NCBI GenBank assembly: GCA_037893225.1
Contig: JAZGUH010000068.1
Location: 124,001-188,000 of the forward strand
Direction of reading: 5' to 3'
Source of the DNA: Hippasteria phrygiana
Taxonomy: Eukaryota; Echinodermata; Asteroidea; Valvatida; Goniasteridae
DNA length: 64,000 nt
The notes below the pieces were generated by a model, which did not search any database, had not been told where the DNA came from, and was given only the letters and a program-made list of their open reading frames with translations. The position numbers were made by a program, and so were the translations under genes. The first letter of the stretch is position 1, and each line of letters starts with the position of its first letter. This document shows, piece by piece, positions 25,901 through 39,118 of the stretch.

Positions 25901-26198
25901 GTTTTAACTCTAGGAAGCCGCCGATGATTGCAACATGTAGCGCCAGATCTAAGCTATCCATACATGTCAAAATTACTGTATTTGGTTGATATTTAATGCA
26001 ATTATGAATGAGTAGAGCAAGTCATACCCCAGGGAATTTGACAGGCATGGAGCAATAAATAGAAGGTAATATGCACACAGATGTTGGCCGGAAAGAAAAT
26101 AAACATTGCGAGGTTTGAATTTTCTCCACAAGTGTTAACTCTAAGAAGCCGCCGATAATTGCAACATGTAGCGCCAGATCTAAGCTATCCATACATGT
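19906..26198. repeat. 14-monomer higher-order repeat, 3242 bp, about 1.9 copies
   Basis: Sequence 19906-22956 matches 23148-26198 at 3242 bp. Shared rare markers are GCGAAGTTTGAA (near 20092 and 23334) and GTCAACATT (near 20413 and 23655). Identity starts after the G/A difference at 19905/23147 and ends at GTCAAAATT/GTGAAAATT (22957/26199). Four differences are clustered at 22591, 22597, 22601 and 22684, which looks like a local conversion patch. The unit is an 8-monomer block (1852 bp) plus a shortened 6-monomer block (1390 bp). Confidence 0.85.
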
Positions 26199-29100
26199 GA
26201 AAATTACTGAATTTGGTTGATATTTCATGCAATTATGAATGAGTAAAGCAAGTCCATACCCCAGGGAATTTGACATGCATGGAGCAATAAATAGACGGTA
26301 ACATGTACACAGATGTTGGCCGGAAAGAAAATAAACATTGCGAGGTTTGAATTTTCTCCACAAGTTTTAACTCTAGGAAGCCGCCGATGATTGCAACATG
26401 TAGCGCCAGATCTAAGCTATCCATACATGTCAAAATTACTGTATTTGGTTGATATTTAATGCAATTATGAATGAGTAGAGCAAGTCATACCCCAGGGAAT
26501 TTGACAGGCATGGAGCAATAAATAGAAGGTAATATGCACACAGATGTTGGCCGGAAAGAAAATAAACATTGCGAGGTTTGAATTTTCTCCACAAGTGTTA
26601 ACTCTAAGAAGCCGCCGATAATTGCAACATGTAGCGCCAGATCTAAGCTATCCATACATGTCAAAATTACTGAATTTGGTTTATATTTCATGCAATTATG
26701 AATGAGTAAAGCAAGTCATACCCTAGGGAATTTGACAGGCATGGAGCAATAAATAGACGGTAATATGTACACAGATGTTGGCCGGAAAGAAAATAAACAT
26801 TGCGAGGTTTGAATTTTCTCCACAAGTTTTAACTCTAAGAAGCCGCCGATGATTGCAACATGTAGCGCCAGATCTAAGCTATCCATACATGTCAAAATTA
26901 CTGCATTTGGTTGATATTTCATGCAATTATGAATGTATAAAGCAAGTCCATACCCCAGGGAATTTGACATGCATGGAGCAATAAATAGACGGTAATATGT
27001 ACACAGATGTTGGCCGGAAAGAAAATAAACATTGCGAGGTTTGAATTTTCTCCGCAAGTGTTAACTCTAAGAAGCCGCTGATAATTGCAACATGTAGCGC
27101 CAGATCTAAGCTATCCATACATGTCAAAATTACTGAATTTGGTTGATATTTCATGCAATTATGAATGAGTAAAGCAAGTCCATACCCCAGGGAATTTGAC
27201 ATGCATGGAGCAATAAATAGACGGTAACATGTACACAGATGTTGGCCGGAAAGAAAATAAACATTGCGAGGTTTGAATTTTCTCCACAAGTTTTAACTCT
27301 AGGAAGCCGCCGATAATTGCAACATGTAGCGCCAGATCTAAGCTATCCATACATGTCAACATTACTGTATTTGGTTTATATTTCATGCAATTATGAATGA
27401 GTAAAGCAAGTCATACCCTAGGGAATTTGACAGGCATGGAGCAATAAATAGAAGGTAATATGCACACAGATGTTGGCCGGAAAGAAAATAAACATTGCGA
27501 GGTTTGAATTTTCTCCACAAGTGTTAACTCTAAGAAGCCGCCGATAATTGCAACATGTAGCGCCAGATCTAAGCTATCCATACATGTCAAAATTACTGAA
27601 TTTGGTTGATATTTCATGCAATTATGAATGAGTAAAGCAAGTCCATACCCCAGGGAATTTGACATGCATGGAGCAATAAATAGACGGTAACATGTACACA
27701 GATGTTGGCCGGAAAGAAAATAAACATTGCGAGGTTTGAATTTTCTCCACAAGTTTTAACTCTAGGAAGCCGCCGATGATTGCAACATGTAGCGCCAGAT
27801 CTAAGCTATCCATACATGTCAAAATTACTGTATTTGGTTGATATTTAATGCAATTATGAATGAGTAGAGCAAGTCATACCCCAGGGAATTTGACAGGCAT
27901 GGAGCAATAAATAGAAGGTAATATGCACACAGATGTTGGCCGGAAAGAAAATAAACATTGCGAGGTTTGAATTTTCTCCACAAGTTTTAACTCTAGGAAG
28001 CCGCCGATAATTGCAACATGTAGCGCCAGATCTAAGCTATCCATACATGTCAAAATTACTGTATTTGGTTGATATTTAATGCAATTATGAATGAGTAGAG
28101 CAAGTCATACCCCAGGGAATTTGACAGGCATGGAGCAATAAATAGAAGGTAATATGCACACAGATGTTGGCCGGAAAGAAAATAAACATTGCGAGGTTTG
28201 AATTTTCTCCACAAGTGTTAACTCTAAGAAGCCGCCGATAATTGCAACATGTAGCGCCAGATCTAAGCTATCCATACATGTCAAAATTACTGAATTTGGT
28301 TTATATTTCATGCAATTATGAATGAGTAAAGCAAGTCCATACCCCAGGGAATTTGACATGCATGGAGCAATAAATAGACGGTAACATGTACACAGATGTT
28401 GGCCGGAAAGAAAATAAACATTGCGAGGTTTGAATTTTCTCCACAAGTTTTAACTCTAGGAAGCCGCCGATAATTGCAACATGTAGCGCCAGATCTAAGC
28501 TATCCATACATGTCAAAATTACTGAATTTGGTTGATATTTCATGCAATTATGAATGAGTAAAGCAAGTCATACCCTAGGGAATTTGACAGGCATGGAGCA
28601 ATAAATAGACGGTAACATGTACACAGATGTTGGCCGGAAAGAAAATAAACATTGCGAGGTTTGAATTTTCTCCACAAGTTTTAACTCTAAGAAGCCGCCG
28701 ATGATTGCAACATGTAGCGCCAGATCTAAGCTATCCATACATGTCAAAATTACTGCATTTGGTTGATATTTCATGCAATTATGAATGAATAAAGCAAGTC
28801 CATACCCCAGGGAATTTGACATGCATGGAGCAATAAATAGACGGTAATATGTACACAGATGTTGGCCGGAAAGAAAATAAACATTGCGAGGTTTGAATTT
28901 TCTCCGCAAGTGTTAACTCTAAGAAGCCGCTGATAATTGCAACATGTAGCGCCAGATCTAAGCTATCCATACATGTCAAAATTACTGAATTTGGTTGATA
29001 TTTCATGCAATTATGAATGAGTAAAGCAAGTCCATACCCCAGGGAATTTGACATGCATGGAGCAATAAATAGACGGTAACATGTACACAGATGTTGGCCG

Positions 29101-32100
29101 GAAAGAAAATAAACATTGCGAGGTTTGAATTTTCTCCACAAGTTTTAACTCTAGGAAGCCGCCGATAATTGCAACATGTAGCGCCAGATCTAAGCTATCC
29201 ATACATGTCAAAATTACTGTATTTGGTTTATATTTCATGCAATTATGAATGAGTAAAGCAAGTCATACCCTAGGGAATTTGACAGGCATGGAGCAATAAA
29301 TAGAAGGTAATATGCACACAGATGTTGGCCGGAAAGAAAATAAACATTGCGAGGTTTGAATTTTCTCCACAAGTGTTAACTCTAAGAAGCCGCCGATAAT
29401 TGCAACATGTAGCGCCAGATCTAAGCTATCCATACATGTCAAAATTACTGAATTTGGTTGATATTTCATGCAATTATGAATGAGTAAAGCAAGTCCATAC
29501 CCCAGGGAATTTGACATGCATGGAGCAATAAATAGACGGTAACATGTACACAGATGTTGGCCGGAAAGAAAATAAACATTGCGAGGTTTGAATTTTCTCC
29601 ACAAGTTTTAACTCTAGGAAGCCGCCGATGATTGCAACATGTAGCGCCAGATCTAAGCTATCCATACATGTCAAAATTACTGTATTTGGTTGATATTTAA
29701 TGCAATTATGAATGAGTAGAGCAAGTCATACCCCAGGGAATTTGACAGGCATGGAGCAATAAATAGAAGGTAATATGCACACAGATGTTGGCCGGAAAGA
29801 AAATAAACATTGCGAGGTTTGAATTTTCTCCACAAGTGTTAACTCTAAGAAGCCGCCGATAATTGCAACATGTAGCGCCAGATCTAAGCTATCCATACAT
29901 GTGAAAATTACTGAATTTGGTTGATATTTCATGCAATTATGAATGAGTAAAGCAAGTCCATACCCCAGGGAATTTGACATGCATGGAGCAATAAATAGAC
30001 GGTAACATGTACACAGATGTTGGCCGGAAAGAAAATAAACATTGCGAGGTTTGAATTTTCTCCACAAGTTTTAACTCTAGGAAGCCGCCGATGATTGCAA
30101 CATGTAGCGCCAGATCTAAGCTATCCATACATGTCAAAATTACTGTATTTGGTTGATATTTAATGCAATTATGAATGAGTAGAGCAAGTCATACCCCAGG
30201 GAATTTGACAGGCATGGAGCAATAAATAGAAGGTAATATGCACACAGATGTTGGCCGGAAAGAAAATAAACATTGCGAGGTTTGAATTTTCTCCACAAGT
30301 GTTAACTCTAAGAAGCCGCCGATAATTGCAACATGTAGCGCCAGATCTAAGCTATCCATACATGTCAAAATTACTGAATTTGGTTTATATTTCATGCAAT
30401 TATGAATGAGTAAAGCAAGTCATACCCTAGGGAATTTGACAGGCATGGAGCAATAAATAGACGGTAATATGTACACAGATGTTGGCCGGAAAGAAAATAA
30501 ACATTGCGAGGTTTGAATTTTCTCCACAAGTTTTAACTCTAAGAAGCCGCCGATGATTGCAACATGTAGCGCCAGATCTAAGCTATCCATACATGTCAAA
30601 ATTACTGCATTTGGTTGATATTTCATGCAATTATGAATGTATAAAGCAAGTCCATACCCCAGGGAATTTGACATGCATGGAGCAATAAATAGACGGTAAT
30701 ATGTACACAGATGTTGGCCGGAAAGAAAATAAACATTGCGAGGTTTGAATTTTCTCCGCAAGTGTTAACTCTAAGAAGCCGCTGATAATTGCAACATGTA
30801 GCGCCAGATCTAAGCTATCCATACATGTCAAAATTACTGAATTTGGTTGATATTTCATGCAATTATGAATGAGTAAAGCAAGTCCATACCCCAGGGAATT
30901 TGACATGCATGGAGCAATAAATAGACGGTAACATGTACACAGATGTTGGCCGGAAAGAAAATAAACATTGCGAGGTTTGAATTTTCTCCACAAGTTTTAA
31001 CTCTAGGAAGCCGCCGATAATTGCAACATGTAGCGCCAGATCTAAGCTATCCATACATGTCAACATTACTGTATTTGGTTTATATTTCATGCAATTATGA
31101 ATGAGTAAAGCAAGTCATACCCTAGGGAATTTGACAGGCATGGAGCAATAAATAGAAGGTAATATGCACACAGATGTTGGCCGGAAAGAAAATAAACATT
31201 GCGAGGTTTGAATTTTCTCCACAAGTGTTAACTCTAAGAAGCCGCCGATAATTGCAACATGTAGCGCCAGATCTAAGCTATCCATACATGTCAAAATTAC
31301 TGAATTTGGTTGATATTTCATGCAATTATGAATGAGTAAAGCAAGTCCATACCCCAGGGAATTTGACATGCATGGAGCAATAAATAGACGGTAACATGTA
31401 CACAGATGTTGGCCGGAAAGAAAATAAACATTGCGAGGTTTGAATTTTCTCCACAAGTTTTAACTCTAGGAAGCCGCCGATGATTGCAACATGTAGCGCC
31501 AGATCTAAGCTATCCATACATGTCAAAATTACTGTATTTGGTTGATATTTAATGCAATTATGAATGAGTAGAGCAAGTCATACCCCAGGGAATTTGACAG
31601 GCATGGAGCAATAAATAGAAGGTAATATGCACACAGATGTTGGCCGGAAAGAAAATAAACATTGCGAGGTTTGAATTTTCTCCACAAGTTTTAACTCTAG
31701 GAAGCCGCCGATAATTGCAACATGTAGCGCCAGATCTAAGCTATCCATACATGTCAAAATTACTGTATTTGGTTGATATTTAATGCAATTATGAATGAGT
31801 AGAGCAAGTCATACCCCAGGGAATTTGACAGGCATGGAGCAATAAATAGAAGGTAATATGCACACAGATGTTGGCCGGAAAGAAAATAAACATTGCGAGG
31901 TTTGAATTTTCTCCACAAGTGTTAACTCTAAGAAGCCGCCGATAATTGCAACATGTAGCGCCAGATCTAAGCTATCCATACATGTCAAAATTACTGAATT
32001 TGGTTTATATTTCATGCAATTATGAATGAGTAAAGCAAGTCCATACCCCAGGGAATTCGACAGGCATGGAGCAATAAATAGACGGTAACATGTACACAGA

Positions 32101-32635
32101 TGTTGGCCGGAAAGAAAATAAACATTGCGAGGTTTGAATTTTCTCCACAAGTTTTAACTCTAGGAAGCCGCCGATAATTGCAACATGTAGCGCCAGATCT
32201 AAGCTATCCATACATGTCAAAATTACTGAATTTGGTTGATATTTCATGCAATTATGAATGAGTAAAGCAAGTCATACCCTAGGGAATTTGACAGGCATGG
32301 AGCAATAAATAGACGGTAATATGTACACAGATGTTGGCCGGAAAGAAAATAAACATTGCGAGGTTTGAATTTTCTCCACAAGTTTTAACTCTAAGAAGCC
32401 GCCGATGATTGCAACATGTAGCGCCAGATCTAAGCTATCCATACATGTCAAAATTACTGCATTTGGTTGATATTTCATGCAATTATGAATGAATAAAGCA
32501 AGTCCATACCCCAGGGAATTTGACATGCATGGAGCAATAAATAGACGGTAATATGTACACAGATGTTGGCCGGAAAGAAAATAAACATTGCGAGGTTTGA
32601 ATTTTCTCCGCAAGTGTTAACTCTAAGAAGCCGCT
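20133..32635. repeat. 8-monomer register marked by the GCTGAT allele, mostly 1852 bp
   Basis: The monomer start AAGCCGCC changes to AAGCCGCT in a minority of copies, always preceded by CTCCGCAAGTG in the cases seen. The altered T lies at 20133, 21985, 23375, 25227, 27079, 28931, 30783 and 32635. Spacings are 1852, 1390 and then five times 1852 bp. Further sites, 37957, 38420, 40041, 45363, 53694, 54620, 60637 and 62257, show where this unit was broken up or re-amplified. The allele is a convenient phase marker for the array; it also removes one CpG. Confidence 0.9.
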
Positions 32636-32870
32636 GATAATTGCAACATGTAGCGCCAGATCTAAGCTATCCATACATGTCAAAATTACTGAATTTGGTT
32701 GATATTTCATGCAATTATGAATGAGTAAAGCAAGTCCATACCCCAGGGAATTTGACATGCATGGAGCAATAAATAGACGGTAACATGTACACAGATGTTG
32801 GCCGGAAAGAAAATAAACATTGCGAGGTTTGAATTTTCTCCACAAGTTTTAACTCTAGGAAGCCGCCGAT
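23148..32870. repeat. 16-monomer nested higher-order repeat, 3704 bp, about 2.6 copies
   Basis: Offset 3704 bp aligns 23148-29166 with 26852-32870. The unit is two related 8-monomer halves. One half (starting near 23.2, 26.9 and 30.6 kb) carries GTCAACATT; the other (starting near 25.1 and 28.8 kb) carries GTCAAAATT there and GTGAAAATT later. The halves share about their first four monomers and differ in the rest. Copy differences seen are GAATGAATAAAG near 23232 against GAATGTATAAAG near 26936 and 30640, and GCGAAG at 23334 against GCGAGG. The interval overlaps the 3242 bp repeat because the two units share sequence. Confidence 0.85.
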
Positions 32871-35800
32871 GATTGCAACATGTAGCGCCAGATCTAAGCT
32901 ATCCATACATGTCAAAATTACTGTATTTGGTTGATATTTAATGCAATTATGAATGAGTAGAGCAAGTCATACCCCAGGGAATTTGACAGGCATGGAGCAA
33001 TAAATAGAAGGTAATATGCACACAGATGTTGGCCGGAAAGAAAATAAACATTGCGAGGTTTGAATTTTCTCCACAAGTGTTAACTCTAAGAAGCCGCCGA
33101 TAATTGCAACATGTAGCGCCAGATCTAAGCTATCCATACATGTGAAAATTACTGAATTTGGTTGATATTTCATGCAATTATGAATGAGTAAAGCAAGTCC
33201 ATACCCCAGGGAATTTGACATGCATGAAGCAATAAATAGACGGTAACATGTACACAGATGTTGGCCGGAAAGAAAATAAACATTGCGAGGTTTGAATTTT
33301 CTCCACAAGTTTTAACTCTAGGAAGCCGCCGATAATTGCAACATGTAGCGCCAGATCTAAGCTATCCATACATGTCAAAATTACTGAATTTGGTTGATAT
33401 TTCATGCAATTATGAATGAGTAAAGCAAGTCATACCCTAGGGAATTTGACAGGCATGGAGCAATAAATAGACCTTAATATGTACACAGATGTTGGCCGGA
33501 AAGAAAATAAACATTGCGAGGTTTGAATTTTCTCCACAAGTGTTAACTCTAAGAAGCCGCCGATAATTGCAACATGTAGCGCCAGATCTAAGCCATCCAT
33601 ACATGTCAAAATTACTGAATTTGGTTGATATTTCATGCAATTATGAATGAGTAAAGCAAGTCCATACCCCAGGGAATTTGACATGTATGGAGCAATAAAT
33701 AGACGGTAACATGTACACAGATGTTGGCCGGAAAGAAAATAAACATTGCGAGGTTTGAATTTTCTCCACAAGTTTTAACTCTAGGAAGCCGCCGATGATT
33801 GCAACATGTAGCGCCAGATCTAAGCTATCCATACATGTCAAAATTACTGTATTTGGTTGATATTTAATGCAATTATGAATGAGTAGAGCAAGTCATACCC
33901 CAGGGAATTTGACAGGCATGGAGCAATAAATAGAAGGTAATATGCACACAGATGTTGGCCGGAAAGAAAATAAACATTGCGAGGTTTGAATTTTCTCCAC
34001 AAGTGTTAACTCTAAGAAGCCGCCGATAATTGCAACATGTAGCGCCAGATCTAAGCTATCCATACATGTCAAAATTACTGAATTTAGTTGATATTTCATG
34101 CAATTATGAATGAGTAAAGCAAGTCATACCCTAGGGAATTTGACAGGCATGGAGCAATAAATAGACGGTAATATGTACACAGATGTTGGCCGGAAAGAAA
34201 ATAAACATTGCGAGGTTTGAATTTTCTCCCCAAGTTTTAACTCTAGGAAGCCGCCGATGATTGCAACATGTAGCGCCAGATCTAAGCTATCCATACATGT
34301 CAAAATTACTGTATTTGGTTGATATTTAATGCAATTATGAATGAGTAGAGCAAGTCATACCCCAGGGAATTTGACATGCATGGAGCAATAAATAGAAGGT
34401 AATATGCACACAGATGTTGGCCGGAAAGAAAATAAACATTGCGAGGTTTGAATTTTCTCCACAAGGTTTAACTCTAAGAAGCCGCCGATAATTGCAACAT
34501 GTAGCGCCAGATCTAAGCTATCCATACATGTCAAAATTACTGAATTTGGTTGATATTTCATGCAATTATGAATGAGTAAAGCAAGTCCATACCCCAGGGA
34601 ATTTGACATGCATGGAGCAATAAATAGACGGTAACATGTACACAGATGTTGGCCGGAAAGAAAATAAACATTGCGAGGTTTGAATTTTCTCCACAAGTTT
34701 TAACTCTAGGAAGCCGCCGATAATTGCAACATGTAGCGCCAGATCTAAGCTATCCATACATGTCAAAATTACTGAATTTGGTTGATATTTCATGCAATTA
34801 TGAATGAGTAAAGCAAGTCATACCCTAGGGAATTTGACAGGCATGGAGCAATAAATAGACGGTAATATGTACACAGATGTTGGCCGGAAAGAAAATAAAC
34901 ATTGCGAGGTTTGAATTTTCTCCACAAGTGTTAACTCTAAGAAGCCGCCGATAATTGCAACATGTAGCGCCAGATCTAAGCTATCCATAGATGTCAAAAT
35001 TACTGAATTTGGTTGATATTTCATGCAATTATGAATGAGTAAAGCAAGTCCATACCCCAGGGAATTTGACATGGATGGAGCAATAAATAGACGGTAACAT
35101 GTACACAGATGTTGGCCGGAAAGAAAATAAACATTGCGAGGTTTGAATTTTCTCCACAAGTTTTAACTCTAGGAAGCCGCCGATGATTGCAACATGTAGC
35201 GCCAGATCTAAGCTATCCATACATGTCAAAATTACTGTATTTGGTTGATATTTAATGCAATTATGAATGAGTAGAGCAAGTCATACCCCAGGGAATTTGA
35301 CAGGCATGGAGCAATAAATAGAAGGTAATATGCACACAGATGTTGGCCGGAAAGAAAATAAACATTGCGAGGTTTGAATTTTCTCCACAAGTGTTAACTC
35401 TAAGAAGCCGCCGATAATTGCAACATGTAGCGCCAGATCTAAGCTATCCATACATGTCAAAATTACTGAATTTAGTTGATATTTCATGCAATTATGAATG
35501 AGTAAAGCAAGTCATACCCTAGGGAATTTGACAGGCATGGAGCAATAAATAGACGGTAATATGTACACAGATGTTGGCCGGAAAGAAAATAAACATTGCG
35601 AGGTTTGAATTTTCTCCCCAAGTTTTAACTCTAGGAAGCCGCCGATGATTGCAACATGTAGCGCCAGATCTAAGCTATCCATACATGTCAAAATTACTGT
35701 ATTTGGTTGATATTTAATGCAATTATGAATGAGTAGAGCAAGTCATACCCCAGGGAATTTGACATGCATGGAGCAATAAATAGAAGGTAATATGCACACA

Positions 35801-38013
35801 GATGTTGGCCGGAAAGAAAATAAACATTGCGAGGTTTGAATTTTCTCCACAAGTGTTAACTCTAAGAAGCCGCCGATAATTGCAACATGTAGCGCCAGAT
35901 CTAAGCTATCCATACATGTCAAAATTACTGAATTTGGTTGATATTTCATGCAATTATGAATGAGTAAAGCAAGTCCATACCCCAGGGAATTTGACATGCA
36001 TGGAGCAATAAATAGACGGTAACATGTACACAGATGTTGGCCGGAAAGAAAATAAACATTGCGAGGTTTGAATTTTCTCCACAAGTTTTAACTCTAGGAA
36101 GCCGCCGATAATTGCAACATGTAGCGCCAGATCTAAGCTATCCATACATGTCAAAATTACTGAATTTGGTTGATATTTCATGCAATTATGAATGAGTAAA
36201 GCAAGTCATACCCTAGGGAATTTGACAGGCATGGAGCAATAAATAGACGGTAATATGTACACAGATGTTGGCCGGAAAGAAAATAAACATTGCGAGGTTT
36301 GAATTTTCTCCACAAGTGTTAACTCTAAGAAGCCGCCGATAATTGCAACATGTAGCGCCAGATCTAAGCTATCCATACATGTCAAAATTACTGAATTTGG
36401 TTGATATTTCATGCAATTATGAATGAGTAAAGCAAGTCCATACCCCAGGGAATTTGACATGCATGGAGCAATACATAGACGGTAACATGTACACAGATGT
36501 TGGCCGGAAAGAAAATAAACATTGCGAGGTTTGAATTTTCTCCACAAGTTTTAACTCTAGGAAGCCGCCGATGATTGCAACATGTAGCGCCAGATCTAAG
36601 CTATCCATACATGTCAAAATAACTGTATTTGGTTGATATTTAATGCAATTATGAATGAGTAGAGCAAGTCATACCCCAGGGAATTTGACAGGCATGGAGC
36701 AATAAATAGAAGGTAATATGCACACAGATGTTGGCCGGAAAGAAAATAAACATTGCGAGGTTTGAATTTTCTCCACAAGTGTTAACTCTAAGAAGCCGCC
36801 GATAATTGCAACATGTAGCGCCAGATCTAAGCTATCCATACATGTCAAAATTACTGAATTTGGTTGATATTTCATGCAATTATGAATGAGTAAAGCAAGT
36901 CATACCCTAGGGAATTTGACAGGCATGGAGCAATAAATAGACGGTAATATGTACACAGATGTTGGCCGGAAAGAAAATAAACATTGCGAGGTTTGAATTT
37001 TCTCCCCAAGTTTTAACTCTAGGAAGCCGCCGATGATTGCAACATGTAGCGCCAGATCTAAGCTATCCATACATGTCAAAATTACTGTATTTGGTTGATA
37101 TTTAATGCAATTATGAATGAGTAGAGCAAGTCATACCCCAGGGAATTTGACATGCATGGAGCAATAAATAGAAGGTAATATGCACACAGATGTTGGCCGG
37201 AAAGAAAATAAACATTGCGAGGTTTGAATTTTCTCCACAAGTGTTAACTCTAAGAAGCCGCCGATAATTGCAACATGTAGCGCCAGATCTAAGCTATCCA
37301 TACATGTCAAAATTACTGAATTTGGTTGATATTTCATGCAATTATGAACGAGTAAAGCAAGTCCATACCCCAGGGAATTTGACATGCATGGAGCAATAAA
37401 TAGACGGTAACATGTACACAGATGTTGGCCGGAAAGAAAATAAACATTGCGAGGTTTGAATTTTCTCCACAAGTTTTAACTCTAGGAAGCCGCCGATAAT
37501 TGCAACATGTAGCGCCAGATCTAAGCTATCCATACATGTCAAAATTACTGAATTTGGTTGATATTTCATGCAATTATGAATGAGTAAAGCAAGTCATACC
37601 CTAGGGAATTTGACAGGCATGGAGCAATAAATAGACGGTAATATGTACACAGATGTTGGCCGGAAAGAAAATAAACATTGCGAGGTTTGAATTTTCTCCA
37701 CAAGTTTTAACTCTAAGAAGCCGCCGATGATTGCAACATGTAGCGCCAGATCTAAGCTATCCATACATGTCAAAATTACTGCATTTGGTTGATATTTCAT
37801 GCAATTATGAATGAATAAAGCAAGTCCATACCCCAGGGAATTTGACATGCATGGAGCAATAAATAGACGGTAATATGTACACAGATGTTGGCCGGAAAGA
37901 AAATAAACATTGCGAGGTTTGAATTTTCTCCGCAAGTGTTAACTCTAAGAAGCCGCTGATAATTGCAACATGTAGCGCCAGATCTAAGCTATCCATACAT
38001 GTCAAAATTACTG
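31713..38013. repeat. 6.3 kb segment, copy 1 of a pair spaced 7406 bp
   Basis: Matches 39119-45419 at a constant 7406 bp (32 monomers, 14 of them 232 bp). It starts at the GATAATTG/GATGATTG difference, where copy 1 has one additional AGTAGAG monomer upstream, and ends at CTGTATTT/CTGAATTT (38014/45420). Private changes in this copy, by eye: C at 32058 (making GAATTC), C at 33594, T at 33686, G at 34990 and C at 37349. With the one private change seen in copy 2, that is about six differences in 6301 bp, a very recent segmental copy if the assembly is right. Confidence 0.87.
33430..37594. repeat. 6-monomer higher-order repeat, 1388 bp, three copies
   Basis: Units begin near 33430, 34818 and 36206 (four 231 bp and two 232 bp monomers). 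They share the order CTCCCCAAG, then a GAGTAGAGC monomer, then ACATGCATGG joined to AGAAGGTAATATGCAC. They are told apart by private alleles: GACCTTAAT in unit 1, ACATGGATGG in unit 2, AATACATAG with AAAATAACTG in unit 3, and AAGGTTTAACTC at the end of unit 1. Units 1 and 2 share TTTAGTTGATATTTCATG, which unit 3 lacks. The fourth position (37594) passes into a different unit. Confidence 0.82.
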
Positions 38014-39118
38014 TATTTGGTTTATATTTCATGCAATTATGAATGAGTAAAGCAAGTCATACCCTAGGGAATTTGACAGGCATGGAGCAATAAATAGAAG
38101 GTAATATGCACACAGATGTTGGCCGGAAAGAAAATAAACATTGCGAGGTTTGAATTTTCTCCACAAGTGTTAACTCTAAGAAGCCGCCGATAATTGCAAC
38201 ATGTAGCGCCAGATCTAAGCTATCCATACATGTCAAAATTACTGAATTTGGTTGATATTTCATGCAATTATGAATGAGTAAAGCAAGTCCATACCCCAGG
38301 GAATTTGACATGCATGGAGCAATAAATAGACGGTAATATGTACACAGATGTTGGCCGGAAAGAAAATAAACATTGCGAGGTTTGAATTTTCTCCGCAAGT
38401 GTTAACTCTAAGAAGCCGCTGATAATTGCAACATGTAGCGCCAGATCTAAGCTATCCATACATGTCAAAATTACTGAATTTGGTTGATATTTCATGCAAT
38501 TATGAATGAGTAAAGCAAGTCCATACCCCAGGGAATTTGACATGCATGGAGCAATAAATAGACGGTAACATGTACACAGATGTTGGCCGGAAAGAAAATA
38601 AACATTGCGAGGTTTGAATTTTCTCCACAAGTTTTAACTCTAGGAAGCCGCCGATAATTGCAACATGTAGCGCCAGATCTAAGCTATCCATACATGTCAA
38701 AATTACTGTATTTGGTTTATATTTCATGCAATTATGAATGAGTAAAGCAAGTCATACCCTAGGGAATTTGACAGGCATGGAGCAATAAATAGAAGGTAAT
38801 ATGCACACAGATGTTGGCCGGAAAGAAAATAAACATTGCGAGGTTTGAATTTTCTCCACAAGTGTTAACTCTAAGAAGCCGCCGATAATTGCAACATGTA
38901 GCGCCAGATCTAAGCTATCCATACATGTCAAAATTACTGAATTTGGTTGATATTTCATGCAATTATGAATGAGTAAAGCAAGTCCATACCCCAGGGAATT
39001 TGACATGCATGGAGCAATAAATAGACGGTAACATGTACACAGATGTTGGCCGGAAAGAAAATAAACATTGCGAGGTTTGAATTTTCTCCACAAGTTTTAA
39101 CTCTAGGAAGCCGCCGAT
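38014..39118. repeat. Spacer block of GCTGAT-type monomers between the 6.3 kb copies
   Basis: About five monomers related to the 1852 bp unit, with two GCTGAT sites only 463 bp apart at 37957 and 38420. That dimer spacing occurs nowhere else for this allele in the window. From about 38268 the block matches 30631 onward at 7637 bp, which is 7406 plus one monomer, so it is a remnant of the 8-monomer unit that lost material on its left side. Confidence 0.72.

Noticed and set aside
32052..32060. EcoRI-like site GAATTC as a cloning or vector junction
   Set aside because: It is a single T>C change at 32058 in an otherwise normal monomer; satellite continues unchanged on both sides.
33437..33640. 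An additional 67-codon minus-strand frame unlike the others
   Set aside because: It exists because the private T>C change at 33594 removes a TAG stop in a third frame. Its sister at 40.8-41.0 kb lacks it.
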